Shown piece after piece: positions 26,042-35,316 of a stretch of DNA of 64,000 nt. The notes under the pieces are model-generated. The model ran no database searches. It was not told where the DNA came from and saw only the letters and a list, made by a program, of their open reading frames with translations. The stretch lies in contig NZ_JACCBX010000002.1 in the NCBI RefSeq assembly GCF_013409995.1, positions 473,827 to 537,826 on the forward strand, in the 5' to 3' direction. The translations under genes and the position numbers were made by a program. The stretch comes from Neobacillus driksii. Its GTDB lineage: Bacteria > Bacillota > Bacilli > Bacillales > Cytobacillaceae. The stretch's first letter is position 1; each line of letters opens with the position of its first letter.

Positions 26042-27028
26042 ATGACAACATTCATTATTATCTTAATTCTTGCTTTAGTTTTCGAATTCATCAATGGTTT
26101 TCATGATACAGCCAACGCGATTGCGATGTCAGTCTCTACCAAGGCTTTGACACCACGATTTGCAGTTGTTTATGCAGGAGTCTTAAATTTTGTTGGTGCT
26201 TTAATATCACAAGCTGTTGCAAAATCAATTGGTGGGAAAATCGCAGACCCTTTTCAAATTGAGAACGGAATGTTAATCGTAATAGCCGCCCTAATTGCTG
26301 CTATTTTTTGGAACCTTTTAACTTGGTATTATGGAATTCCCTCCTCTTCCTCACACACCTTAATCGGTTCAGTTGCTGGAGCTGTTATTTTTGGATCAGG
26401 GTTAGATTCAATTAACTGGGAAGGTTTTACCGATATTATCAAAGCACTAATCATTTCTCCCTTTTTAGCTTTTGGAGTAGGATTTATCCTTATGAAAATA
26501 TTAGCGATTCTGTTCAGAAACGCAAATCCTTACCGTGCAACACGCGGTTTTCGAGGGTTTCAAATCATTGCTTCAGGCTTAGCGGCATTTTCTCATGGTG
26601 GAAATGACGGGCAGAAAACGATGGGGATAATCGTATTTGCATTGGTTGCAGGGGGTTATCAAGCAACCTTAGACGTACCATTTTGGGTACAGGTCACATG
26701 TGCAGCCACCATCGGACTTGGGACGATGATTGGTGGTATGCGTATTATTAAAACGGTCGCGAAAAGAATCTTTAAAGTTCAGCCAATCAATGGATTTGCA
26801 GCAGATTTATCTTCGTTTGCTGTTTTGCAGGGTGCTACCTTTTTAGGACTGCCGGTATCCACTACACATGTATCTTCTTCATCTATTTTAGGTGTTGGTG
26901 CCTCAAAGCGTTTTAAAGGTGTAAACTGGGGAGTAGCCATTAGAATCGTGACCACATGGGTTATAACACTGCCAATTTCTGCATTAATTGCTGGTATCGT
27001 TATGATGATCATAAAACTCTTCATTTAA
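26042..27028 (+). CDS. pit: Inorganic phosphate transporter, PiT family
   Basis: Low-affinity metal-phosphate/proton symporter, 328 residues, about ten membrane segments. The two PiT signature repeats are visible: GFHDTANAIAMSVSTKAL near the N terminus and SHGGNDGQKTMGIIV in the second half, with GIPSSSSHTLIG and GLPVSTTHVSSSSI as the paired re-entrant motifs. ATG 26042 follows GGAGG. It is partnered with the DUF47 gene and terminated by the hairpin at 27036. Confidence 0.9.
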   Translation: MTTFIIILILALVFEFINGFHDTANAIAMSVSTKALTPRFAVVYAGVLNFVGALISQAVAKSIGGKIADPFQIENGMLIVIAALIAAIFWNLLTWYYGIPSSSSHTLIGSVAGAVIFGSGLDSINWEGFTDIIKALIISPFLAFGVGFILMKILAILFRNANPYRATRGFRGFQIIASGLAAFSHGGNDGQKTMGIIVFALVAGGYQATLDVPFWVQVTCAATIGLGTMIGGMRIIKTVAKRIFKVQPINGFAADLSSFAVLQGATFLGLPVSTTHVSSSSILGVGASKRFKGVNWGVAIRIVTTWVITLPISALIAGIVMMIIKLFI

Positions 27029-27035
27029 ATTTAAG

Positions 27036-27062
27036 GGGTAACGAAAATAAAATTCGTTACCC
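27036..27062. terminator. Bidirectional terminator
   Basis: GGGTAACGAA (27036-27045) and TTCGTTACCC (27053-27062) pair perfectly and separate the convergent phosphate transporter and hydrolase genes. Confidence 0.85.
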
Positions 27063-27073
27063 ATTTTAGATTA

Positions 27074-27976
27074 TTAAGAATGTAAAAAGCTTAATACGGT
27101 ATCTCTAAAATGATTGGGTTCTTCTAAGTCCGGAAAATGAGCGCTTTCTTTAAAAATCACTAATTCACTATTTCTTAATTCATTATGTATGAGCTTGGAA
27201 ATGGTTACCCCTGTATTTCGATCAAAAATACCAGTAATAATTAAAGCTTGCTGTTTTATGTGTTTTAACCGGTCTAGTAACGGAGTTTCCATAGGCTGGC
27301 CCATGATTACTTTTGCCATTAACCCTGTATTGGTGAGCTGACTTTCTTCCCAAAGCTTTCTGTTCTGAAGCGCTATAGTTTGATTTTGAAATAACAGTCG
27401 ATCAACTGTTTTGGTATCAACCAAACTCCAAACTTGGTCATATAAACTGCTTATAGGAAGATTTTGTTTTAGCAATTCATTCATTTGTTTTAATAGTTGA
27501 GGATCACCAACTGACATAAAGCCAGCAATTTGAATTAATTTCCCCATTTCTAAATCAATTAAACTTGGTCCAGAGAGCACGATCTTGTTGATTTCATTAG
27601 GCAGAGCATAGGCAATTTCAAGCGCTAATTCTCCACCGAAGGAGTAGCCTAATAGGTCGACCTTATCTACATCAAGCCACTTTTTTATTTCGCTAAAATC
27701 AGATATAAGCTGTTCGATTTTATAATCTTCATCTGATATAGGCTTTTCACTTCTGCCACAGCCGCGCTGTTCATAATAGACGACTGTTCTTTTTTCAGAG
27801 AGCGAAGGTCCAATGGTTCTTTCAAAGCTGTAATGGTTTCCGCCAGGGCCGCCGTGAAGAAGAACCAAAGGTGTGGTTTGATGTTCACTCCCCTCAATTT
27901 TTATCCAATGTTTAATTGAATTAATTTGTATATGATATTCTCCATTTACCCAGTTCATGAAATATCTCATCCCCAA
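27074..27976 (-). CDS. Proline iminopeptidase-like hydrolase (peptidase S33)
   Basis: About 300 residues, alpha/beta hydrolase fold. LLHGGPGGNHYSFE is the HGGPG motif of S33 peptidases, DLLGYSFGGELAL the nucleophile elbow, and ESAHFPDLEEP carries the His. Relatives release N-terminal proline or act on amino acid amides and lactones. The start is uncertain: TTG 27976, ATG 27970 and ATG 27958 are in frame and none has an ideal RBS. Confidence 0.8.
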   Translation of the reverse strand: MGMRYFMNWVNGEYHIQINSIKHWIKIEGSEHQTTPLVLLHGGPGGNHYSFERTIGPSLSEKRTVVYYEQRGCGRSEKPISDEDYKIEQLISDFSEIKKWLDVDKVDLLGYSFGGELALEIAYALPNEINKIVLSGPSLIDLEMGKLIQIAGFMSVGDPQLLKQMNELLKQNLPISSLYDQVWSLVDTKTVDRLLFQNQTIALQNRKLWEESQLTNTGLMAKVIMGQPMETPLLDRLKHIKQQALIITGIFDRNTGVTISKLIHNELRNSELVIFKESAHFPDLEEPNHFRDTVLSFLHS

Positions 27977-28039
27977 TTTGTTGAATAACTTTCCCCTTCT
28001 GCCAGCTTCTTGGTAAGGTCAACAAGTAAAACTTGGATG

Positions 28040-28333
28040 TTATTTATTAAATTGTAAGCCTTCTTCGGATAATGCTGACCTAAGTTTAGGTAAAGAAGCA
28101 GGTCCCATTCCGTGTAATTTCAAAATCTCTTTTTCACTATAGGTTGATAGTTCCTGTAATGATGTTATCCCATTGTTTTCCAATGCTCGTCTTGCTGGTG
28201 CGGAGAGCTGTGAGAGAAAACCACTTTTGGGTTTCCGTTCTTGCTCACAGGTCGGACAGGTTGGACAATCACTACTTTTATAATACTTGTGTCCTTCGGG
28301 GCAAGTTCTAACATTTTTTTCTGAAGTAGTCAT
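28040..28333 (-). CDS. Small protein with zinc ribbon and RNA polymerase alpha-CTD-like HhH domain
   Basis: A 97-residue protein. The N-terminal third has paired Cys motifs (TCPEGHKYY, CPTCPTC), suggesting a zinc ribbon; the C-terminal part (LSAPARRALENNGITSLQEL, then LKLHGMGPASLPKLRSAL) is the helix-hairpin-helix of the RNA polymerase alpha C-terminal domain type. Such proteins are common in Bacillaceae and often unnamed. ATG 28333 lies after GGAGGT with ten bases between. A nucleic-acid-binding role is likely, the target unknown. Confidence 0.7.
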   Translation of the reverse strand: MTTSEKNVRTCPEGHKYYKSSDCPTCPTCEQERKPKSGFLSQLSAPARRALENNGITSLQELSTYSEKEILKLHGMGPASLPKLRSALSEEGLQFNK

Positions 28334-28551
28334 TGCTAAAATCACCTCCACTTGGTATAAAGGCTGTATTTATTTTAATCATAATATATTTATACCTTTA
28401 TAAAAAATAAATCGCCTTCCTACATACTGCAGCAAAAAACCGGTTTATTCAAGACAATGACTCGTGCTGAATTATTTATGATGTTTTTTAGTATCATTCC
28501 TTGGGCGAATGTCATAAGATGTATTCTTCCCAGAATAAGGAGGTATTTCAA

Positions 28552-28638
28552 ATGAGTAATGAATATGAATCAGGTTTTGGTTTTCATTTAATTGTTGTCT
28601 TATTTATCCTGTTAATTATTATTTGGGCTGTTTGTTGA
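28552..28638 (+). CDS. YjcZ-family sporulation microprotein
   Basis: A 28-residue peptide, MSNEYESGFGFHLIVVLFILLIIIWAVC without its stop being read through, here shown only for size: a short polar, Gly-containing start and one hydrophobic segment ending in Cys. This matches the YjcZ family of tiny membrane proteins expressed during sporulation. RBS AAGGAGGT lies nine bases before the ATG. It is followed by a strong terminator at 28678. Confidence 0.85.
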   Translation: MSNEYESGFGFHLIVVLFILLIIIWAVC

Positions 28639-28677
28639 TTATTGTTGTTGGTATGAATTTGTTAGCCGAATAAATGC

Positions 28678-28736
28678 AAAACTCGCCAAAATAGTGACTG
28701 TCCAATTAAGGCTAGTTTACTATTGGCGAGTTTTTT
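28678..28736. terminator. Bidirectional terminator
   Basis: AAAACTCGCCAA (28678-28689) and TTGGCGAGTTTT (28723-28734) pair over 12 bases, with T residues continuing to 28736. It serves the YjcZ gene on the plus strand and the MscS gene on the minus strand. Confidence 0.88.
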
Positions 28737-28745
28737 CTTAGTTTA

Positions 28746-29861
28746 TTAATCAAATGATCCCATTGTTTGGAATAGCTCACTAGATTGTGGAGATACATAA
28801 ATCGTTCTACTTGGAAAAGCGACTTCTACTCCCTCTTCCTCTAAGATCCCCATAATTGCTAGGTTGATGTCATGTTTTATTTTAACGTGCTCTGCCCAAA
28901 CGGTTGTATTCGTGAAAAAATATAACAAAATATCAAGACTGCTATCATTATAATGGTCAAATGCTACCATGATGGTATCCGGATGAATTTCTTCGTGAAT
29001 CCTCAACATTTGCTCAATCCGCTTTACCACTCTTTCAATTTGTTCTTTGGAGGTTTGATAGTTTAACCCTAAGTGGAAAGTAATTCTTCTTTTCCCCATT
29101 CGGCTCCAGTTGGTAATCGGTTCGTTTGCCAGTGTTGAATTTGGAACCGTAACGAGCGCTTGGCTAAAGGTTCGAATCTTGGTACTTCTGAAGTTAATAT
29201 CTTCAACTGTTCCCTCAACACTTGGTGTCAAAATCCAGTCACCAATCGAAAAAGGTTTTTCTGTTACAATAACGATACCACCAATTAGATTCCCAACCGC
29301 TTCTTTCGCTGCTAATGCAAAAGCGAGCCCCCCTAAACCAAGTCCTGCGACCAAGCCATTTACGTCATAATCAAATTCCTGACCAATAATACTGATGCTG
29401 ATCGCAATCATGATTACGCGGATGGTTCTTGAAATAAACGGAAGTAGAATTAAATCTATCTTATTATTAATCTTTTCATTCACGCTAATTAAGATTCCCG
29501 TTGTAGGTGAGGATAAGTTAAATAATCCCCATGTAATTAAGACAATGACCATGGAACGTAAGAATTTTAAAAATAACGCATTGTGTTGTTCGATAAAAGG
29601 GAAATAATCCATCGCTACATACAACCCTAGAATAATAAAGGCCCATCCTAATGGTCGCTCAAACCCTAAACAGATTTTTGTAAAAAGATCTGTAGGTGTT
29701 TTACCTGCCAATTTTAAAATTAGCTGGAATACATACTTCGTAAATATGTTTCGAAACAGGATAAATAATAGCAAGATCCCAATTGAAATCCCTATATCTT
29801 TTAACAGTTCATAGTCTAAACGTATACCTAAAAAAGCAATGCCAAATGAATCAAAAGCCAT
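28746..29861 (-). CDS. MscS-family mechanosensitive ion channel
   Basis: A 371-residue membrane protein with about five hydrophobic segments before the conserved pore helix GLGLGGLAFALAAKEAVGNLIGG, then the beta domain (FSIGDWILTPSVEGTVEDINFRSTKIRTF) and the cytoplasmic vestibule domain. These are the MscS hallmarks; the length fits the YkuT-like subgroup. It releases solutes on hypo-osmotic shock. Single gene, RBS AGAAGG. Confidence 0.88.
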   Translation of the reverse strand: MAFDSFGIAFLGIRLDYELLKDIGISIGILLLFILFRNIFTKYVFQLILKLAGKTPTDLFTKICLGFERPLGWAFIILGLYVAMDYFPFIEQHNALFLKFLRSMVIVLITWGLFNLSSPTTGILISVNEKINNKIDLILLPFISRTIRVIMIAISISIIGQEFDYDVNGLVAGLGLGGLAFALAAKEAVGNLIGGIVIVTEKPFSIGDWILTPSVEGTVEDINFRSTKIRTFSQALVTVPNSTLANEPITNWSRMGKRRITFHLGLNYQTSKEQIERVVKRIEQMLRIHEEIHPDTIMVAFDHYNDSSLDILLYFFTNTTVWAEHVKIKHDINLAIMGILEEEGVEVAFPSRTIYVSPQSSELFQTMGSFD

Positions 29862-30003
29862 TCACAAAAACCTTCTTTCATAATTCTTAACAGTTACAAT
29901 GGTTAAAACCATCACATTTCAATATAATAACTTCTTAAACAAGATATTTGAATACAACCAAAGTCTTAGATTTATAATTTTTGAAGTTTATTAATCAAAA
30001 AAA

Positions 30004-30022
30004 GGCTGCATTTTTACCAGCC
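30004..30022 (-). terminator. Terminator of the MurG-like gene
   Basis: On the minus strand GGCTG and CAGCC form a short stem followed by seven T residues (AAAAAAA at 29997-30003 on the plus strand). The stem is short but the U tract is good. Confidence 0.6.
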
Positions 30023-30040
30023 AGATCTTACAAAATTTTA

Positions 30041-31111
30041 TCAGGTGGTTTTCACTTTATTGATCTCTGTTACAAGAGTTTGTAAGGCGTCACGATTATA
30101 AGATTCCTTCATATTTTTCTGGTATTTTTTCTTATCTTTATAGACAGTATTTAAGTTTTCCATTAGCGTTTTACTAGTAAGGTTTTCTTCTTCCAAGGTT
30201 AGTGAATAACCCTTATCTTGAAAAACCCTCGCATTTAATATTTGGTCACCTCTACTTTGATTTAAACCTAATGGAATAATAAGCATTGGTATATTTAAGG
30301 CAAGAAATTCAAAGATTGCATTAGAACCACCCCTAGTAATAACGATATCCGTAGCAGCTAATATGTCTGATAACTCATCATAAACATATTCGAATTGCTT
30401 ATACTTAGAAAGGTTTGTTAACTGATCATCCCTGTTATTTTTTCCGCAAATATGAACAACCTGGTAATGTAACGTTAGTTGTTCTAACGATTCCCGGACT
30501 ACTTCATTTATTTTTTTTGCTCCTAGGCTTCCACCCATAATCGTTAAGATTGGCGTATGTTTATCAAATCCAAGTAATTTTCGTCCATTAACAGCGGAGC
30601 CGTTCATTATTTCTTTTCTAATCGGAGAACCAATGACAGTTGTTTTAAACTCTGGGAAGAATTTTTTTGTTTCTTCAAACGAAGTAAAAATCTTCGTTGA
30701 AAATCTTTGAGAAATTTTATTCGCTAATCCAGGTGTCAAATCACTTTCATGTATATATATAGGGATTCTTAATGACTTTGCAGCTAAAATAACCGGAACT
30801 GAAACAAATCCACCTTTAGAAAATACTAAATTAGGTTTCAATTTTTTTAGAATACTTCTTGCTTCAAAACATCCTTTTGCTACTCGAAATAGATCCACGA
30901 AATTTTCAAAGTCTATATACCTTCTAAGTTTCCCGCTGCTTATACCATGATAAGGAATGCTTATTTTTTGAATTAATTCCTTTTCAATTCCATTTATAGA
31001 CCCGATATACGATATATCCCAATCGTTATGAAGCTCATTAATAATGGCTATGTTTGGCGTTACATGCCCAGCAGAACCACCACCGGTGAATACAATCTTC
31101 TTGTTCGCCAT
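30041..31111 (-). CDS. MurG-like UDP-GlcNAc:undecaprenyl-pyrophosphoryl-muramoyl-peptide transferase
   Basis: A 356-residue GT28 glycosyltransferase. The N-terminal domain has FTGGGSAGHVTPN (GxGGH-like loop) and the C-terminal domain has MGGSLGAKKINE and ITRGGSNAIFEFLALNIPMLIIPL, the donor-binding signature. It resembles MurG, which makes lipid II. It lies alone, away from any cell-wall gene cluster; some Bacillus species carry a second, dispensable MurG, and this is a likely case. RBS AGGAGG. Confidence 0.85.
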   Translation of the reverse strand: MANKKIVFTGGGSAGHVTPNIAIINELHNDWDISYIGSINGIEKELIQKISIPYHGISSGKLRRYIDFENFVDLFRVAKGCFEARSILKKLKPNLVFSKGGFVSVPVILAAKSLRIPIYIHESDLTPGLANKISQRFSTKIFTSFEETKKFFPEFKTTVIGSPIRKEIMNGSAVNGRKLLGFDKHTPILTIMGGSLGAKKINEVVRESLEQLTLHYQVVHICGKNNRDDQLTNLSKYKQFEYVYDELSDILAATDIVITRGGSNAIFEFLALNIPMLIIPLGLNQSRGDQILNARVFQDKGYSLTLEEENLTSKTLMENLNTVYKDKKKYQKNMKESYNRDALQTLVTEINKVKTT

Positions 31112-31335
31112 AAATCCTCCTGTTTGTTCATGATTATGTAGTACCCATTATACGCTGCTTATATAGGTAAATTCTTCTTCTTTTATTCCTTAGAATAACT
31201 CCCCTCCAAATAAAAAAACAAGAAAATTTATTATTTCTTGTCTTTAAGATTAAGTATATGCTTGTTTTTACCTCCTGTGTAGACGCTCACTCTTTTGAAC
31301 CATCGACAAAAGACATGGTCTCTCTTGCTGAATCG

Positions 31336-31380
31336 GATTTATTTATTTATTTTTTTATTTTTTTATTTATTTATTTATTT
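31336..31380. repeat. ATTT low-complexity tract
   Basis: About 45 bases of nearly pure (ATTT)n. It lies in a 413-base gap (31112-31524) that otherwise shows a weak hairpin (ACAAGAAA with TTTCTTGT, about 31215-31240) and the P450 terminator at 31446. No gene is seen here. Slippage length variation between strains is expected. Confidence 0.7.
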
Positions 31381-31445
31381 ACACTGGTGTGGGCATGGAA
31401 AAATATAGATCTGATAGAAACTGCTTTAAACCAGTAAAACAAAAT

Positions 31446-31476
31446 AAATCCTGCCACTTTAATCTTGGCAGGATTT
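31446..31476 (-). terminator. Terminator of the P450 gene
   Basis: AAATCCTGCCA (31446-31456) and TGGCAGGATTT (31466-31476) pair perfectly; on the minus strand the stem is followed by TATTTTG, and on the plus strand by a T run, so it may act in both directions. Confidence 0.8.
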
Positions 31477-31524
31477 TTATAAATTACATGCGAAATATCA
31501 TATAGTTAGTTACCAATAAGGACT

Positions 31525-32777
31525 TTAATCAACCAGCTTTATATTTTTAATAACTATTTTACTATGCGGTATACTTGGAATACTCACCATGCTGTAACTT
31601 AAATCTTGATCAGGAATCTCGTAATTCATTCGGTTCATAAGGAGGTCTAGACTAACCTTCATAACTTCTATGGTGAGCCACTCACCGGCACAACGGTGAC
31701 CCAATAAATAATCACCGCCACCCTGTGGAATAAACCCAAAGGGACTTCCTTCCCAATCAGCAAAGCGCTGTGGATTGAATACATCTGGGTTTTCCCAAAT
31801 CTTTGGATCGTGATTGGTTCCATAAAGATCCAAATACGTCAAAGTCCCCTCTTCGAATGTAAAGTCATTCCAGACAAATCCTTTTCTAACCTTAGCTGAC
31901 ACAAATGGAAAAAACGGATAATACCGCCGTACCTCTTGCACAAACATTTTCGCATATTTATCATCCTGCACTTTCAGTTTCTCTTTTTCTTCAGGATAAT
32001 GATGTAAGGACAATAGCGTAAAGTTAAGGAAAATTGAAATCGCAACGATTGGTCTTAAGATATTTATTACTTCAACAGCAGCCGTCTCGGTATCTAGTAG
32101 ATTTCCATCTGAATCGCGAAACCAGGCAAAGCTATGTAAGGCCGTATTTTCCGGTGGCGTTTCTTTCCCATCCCGTACCTTATCAATAAGTTCTCCTACC
32201 CACTTTTCTACTCGATTCCGCGCATTTCTTCCTTTCCAATGATCCGGACCAATGGCTGCTGGAGACTCAAATAATGCCACTAAATCATTAGGAAAATCTT
32301 CGATTCATTTTCTGGTACAGTTACACCTGCCCAACGACAAGCGGACGTGGAGAGAATTTTCTGCACTTCTTCGTAAAAGACAATCTCATCCATTTGCTCC
32401 CACTTTTTTGCGGCAGATATCCACTCTTCTTTAACCAGGTCGGCTAACCCTTTTATATTAGTAGGGGACATTAGCGCCATAAACATTTCCTTACGACGTC
32501 TGTGGTGTTCTCCATCTAGTGTTTGAATCCCCTTCTTGCCAAATAAGGTTTCGACCAGCCGATGAGGTGCTGAACCTTCTCTTTGAAACTTTTCTGGGTC
32601 GTAAAAAATCTCTGCTGCTTCTTTTCCTCCCATGCAGATCGCCTTCTTACCGAGTAAACGGGTTTCAAAAACATCGCAGTTAAAACTGCGGCGACGATTT
32701 AAAATATATAGATAACCTTCTCTCATAAGGCTGATTGTGTGGTCTATTCCATCTTCATGCGGCATTGAAGCTGACAA
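31525..32777 (-). pseudogene. cypC: Cytochrome P450 peroxygenase CYP152 (CypC-like), frameshifted
   Basis: Fatty-acid hydroxylase of the hydrogen-peroxide-using CYP152 type, split in two frames. Part one (32280-32777) runs from [14 protein letters not shown] to [12 protein letters not shown]; part two (31525-32280) continues with [19 protein letters not shown]. Between them one base is missing near 32295: reading one frame later restores the family sequence [11 protein letters not shown]. The active-site Arg-Pro of the family ([10 protein letters not shown]), the ExxR of the K helix (QEVRRYYPF) and the heme Cys ([14 protein letters not shown]) are all intact, so the loss is recent or a sequencing error. 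ATG 32765 or TTG 32777 is the likely start. Confidence 0.85.
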
Positions 32778-32873
32778 AGGATCATCCCCATTTTTGTAAG
32801 ATTTACCTGTATTATTTGTAAATTCCTTCCTGATTTATGCACAGTAGAGCTTATATGTAGTCTTCAAAAAGAA

Positions 32874-32901
32874 ATGCGTCTCTACAAAAGTAGAAACGCA
32901 T
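32874..32901 (-). terminator. Terminator of the nitronate monooxygenase gene
   Basis: On the minus strand ATGCGTTTCTAC and GTAGAGACGCAT pair over 12 positions with G-U pairs around a four-base loop, followed by TTTCTTTTTG. Confidence 0.8.
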
Positions 32902-32913
32902 CCTATAGATTCA

Positions 32914-33990
32914 TTATTTATTTTTCATGTTTTTAGCTTCGGTTAATATGGTTTGAAATAGCATTTTAACACTTTGATTTTTTGCTAATCTAGGACTTTG
33001 ACCGGACCAAAGTGATAGGTAGTCTGGGTTTTGTTGAGAAGATGAAGCTTTTCTTATAGACTGAGTAAGTGCATTTTGAACCGGGAAATCTGGTAATGAA
33101 TCTTCGTGTTTCTCCATTTCATCAATAAATTTATTTTTTATTCCTCTTGCATATTTACCAGAAAAAGCTCGAGTTAAGACAGTCTGGTCCTCTTTTGCAT
33201 GGATAATAGCTTCTTTGTATATCGGATGCGCTCCACTTTCGATACACGTTAAAAATGCAGTCCCCATTTGAACTCCCATTGCACCTAAGCATAGAGAAGC
33301 CATTAAACCTCTTCCGTCCATAATTCCACCAGTAGCTATAACCGGAATGCTGACATGATCGACAACTTGTGGAATGAGTGACATTAAACCTATTAAACTA
33401 TCTTGAGTTGATCTAATAAAGTTACCGCGGTGTCCCCCCGCTTCACTGCCTTGCACCACAACCATATCCATTCCTGACTTTTCAACTTCAATGGCTTCTT
33501 CCACTGTTGTAGCTGTTCCAATCACAAAAATATTATTTTGTTTTAATTCCGAAATAACTGCCTCAGAAGGAATACCAAATGTAAAGGAACAAACTGGAAC
33601 GCTTTCTTCTATGATAACCTTGATTTGTTTGTTAAATGTTTTAAATTCCTGATAGCATGTTGGGATTTCATTGTTAGGACCTTTGTTTATATGTAATTCA
33701 TTACGAATGGGCTGTAATAGCTGATTGGCTAATTTCACTTCACTTTCAGCGTAAGCAAATTCGTTTGGAACAAATAAATTTATACCAAATGGCTTGGGTG
33801 TGAACTGCTTTATTTCTATGATTTGTTCTCGGATCTGATTTGGAGTCATATAGCCAGCGCCTATCATTCCAAGACCTCCAGCATTCGAAACCTCAGCTAC
33901 TAGTTTCGAAGTCGTTATTCCTCCCGCCATCGGAGCTTGAATGATTGGATACTCGATTTTTAAAAGCTCAGTCATTTTGTTTTTTAACAT
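32914..33990 (-). CDS. Nitronate monooxygenase (2-nitropropane dioxygenase family)
   Basis: A 358-residue FMN-dependent TIM-barrel enzyme. IQAPMAGGITTSKLVAEVSNAGGLGMIGAGY is the family start (shown in part: PMAGG, SNAGGLG), MVVVQGSEAGGHRG is the signature with the catalytic His, and IPVIATGGIMDGRG the FMN phosphate site. The enzymes detoxify propionate 3-nitronate and other alkyl nitronates. Single gene, RBS ACGAGGTG. Confidence 0.88.
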   Translation of the reverse strand: MLKNKMTELLKIEYPIIQAPMAGGITTSKLVAEVSNAGGLGMIGAGYMTPNQIREQIIEIKQFTPKPFGINLFVPNEFAYAESEVKLANQLLQPIRNELHINKGPNNEIPTCYQEFKTFNKQIKVIIEESVPVCSFTFGIPSEAVISELKQNNIFVIGTATTVEEAIEVEKSGMDMVVVQGSEAGGHRGNFIRSTQDSLIGLMSLIPQVVDHVSIPVIATGGIMDGRGLMASLCLGAMGVQMGTAFLTCIESGAHPIYKEAIIHAKEDQTVLTRAFSGKYARGIKNKFIDEMEKHEDSLPDFPVQNALTQSIRKASSSQQNPDYLSLWSGQSPRLAKNQSVKMLFQTILTEAKNMKNK

Positions 33991-34036
33991 CGATTACACC
34001 TCGTAGATTATATTTTTCTGGATATACTTACTCTTC

Positions 34037-34207
34037 CTATTTTTTAAGTGCAATGCAGTCTTCGCAAACAAATTTCCCTTCGTTTCTTAAATAGGCTTTG
34101 ATTTCTGTAAAACCTTTACGTTTAGGATATTTCATTTTTACAAAGACGATCTCATCTTCCTTAATTTCTTTCTCACAAACCATGCATTTTGGTTTATCCC
34201 ACAACAT
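34037..34207 (-). CDS. Small zinc-ribbon protein
   Basis: A 56-residue protein with CMVCEKEI near the start and CEDC near the end, a four-Cys zinc ribbon. ATG 34207 lies ten bases after GGAGG, so the longer reading from 34237 is not needed. Homologues in Bacillaceae carry misleading names linked to iron hydroxamate transport; nothing here supports transport. Function unknown. Confidence 0.65.
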   Translation of the reverse strand: MLWDKPKCMVCEKEIKEDEIVFVKMKYPKRKGFTEIKAYLRNEGKFVCEDCIALKK

Positions 34208-34484
34208 GAGCAAACGGCCTCCTGTTCTAACAAACATTGTAATTACTGTTTAAATTTGTATATAACCATATTATTAGTTTATTAGGATAACAGCAATACG
34301 AACGAACTAAAACAATTCTTCTAACTTATAAAAAAAATGGGCACCTGAAAAGATATCTTCTCAGAAACCAGTGTAACCATACTCATATGATATCGTCTAC
34401 TTTAGAGAGATAAGAATTGCAGCATACAATCAGGCACTGGACGAAACTCAATAATTTTATTGTCATCAAGAAAGGATGATTGTT

Positions 34485-35210
34485 ATGTTTCTATCAAAAA
34501 GGTTTTTTTATATTCTAATTAGTTTTATGGTGTTCCTACTGTTTTTCACACCCAGAATGATTTCTCCAATGACGAAACATGAGTCTGTATTTGCAGCACA
34601 GATAAAAACAGAGAAAAAACAAAAGGAAAAGGTCAAAATGACGGTTGAATATAAAGGTAAGATCTATCGTGATCTGGAGACACACTATTACCTATTTTCA
34701 ACTTCTAAGAAAGGAACCATTGACATCAGTTGGGGACCGGATACACTTGGATCCGATTATATCATCACTGATAAAAACTGGTCAGCGATGTATGGAAATG
34801 GCAATGAATTGCCAGCAGGAGATTATATGTTAGTGATAACATCAAATCCAGCTGAATCACCAGAAGACCCTTCCCTGATTTCCTATCATTTCATCCTAAA
34901 AGGGCTTACGTTTAAGGAAGCACCTGATACTACACTCCCAAAACTAACCATTGAAAGTCCTGCCCAGATTGTGACACACCTTCCTGCAGGAGAACATGAT
35001 GTCACATTCAAAGGATGCTCGGATGCTGCTAGTCTAAATTTTACAGACGAGGAGACCACAGAACAGTTACCAAATTCATTTGAAAAGAGTATTCATTTTG
35101 ATGAATCTTCGCCTAACTATCGTACCTACCGGATTACCGCAACTAATGCAACAGGCAACAGCGTTAATCGATATTTTGAGTTTATTTATGATGGTGGAAT
35201 TTCGGAATAA
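34485..35210 (+). CDS. Secreted protein of unknown function
   Basis: A 241-residue protein with a signal peptide (basic KR, hydrophobic core FFYILISFMVFLLFF, possible cleavage after FAAQ). The mature part is polar, without Cys, probably two beta-sandwich units; the second half (LTIESPAQIVTHLPAGEHDVTF) has the look of an Ig-like domain. ATG 34485 lies eight bases after AAAGGA. It reads into the tandem repeat array. The 247-base gap upstream shows no other gene. No family recognised. Confidence 0.65.
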   Translation: MFLSKRFFYILISFMVFLLFFTPRMISPMTKHESVFAAQIKTEKKQKEKVKMTVEYKGKIYRDLETHYYLFSTSKKGTIDISWGPDTLGSDYIITDKNWSAMYGNGNELPAGDYMLVITSNPAESPEDPSLISYHFILKGLTFKEAPDTTLPKLTIESPAQIVTHLPAGEHDVTFKGCSDAASLNFTDEETTEQLPNSFEKSIHFDESSPNYRTYRITATNATGNSVNRYFEFIYDGGISE

Positions 35211-35316
35211 ACTAGAAGGTTCGTGATTTTGAATGGTAAAAGGTTACTATACAAGTGACCATAAACCCTTGTTTAGTAGCCTTATTACATTATTTATAAG
35301 GATGGTCACAATTTTC

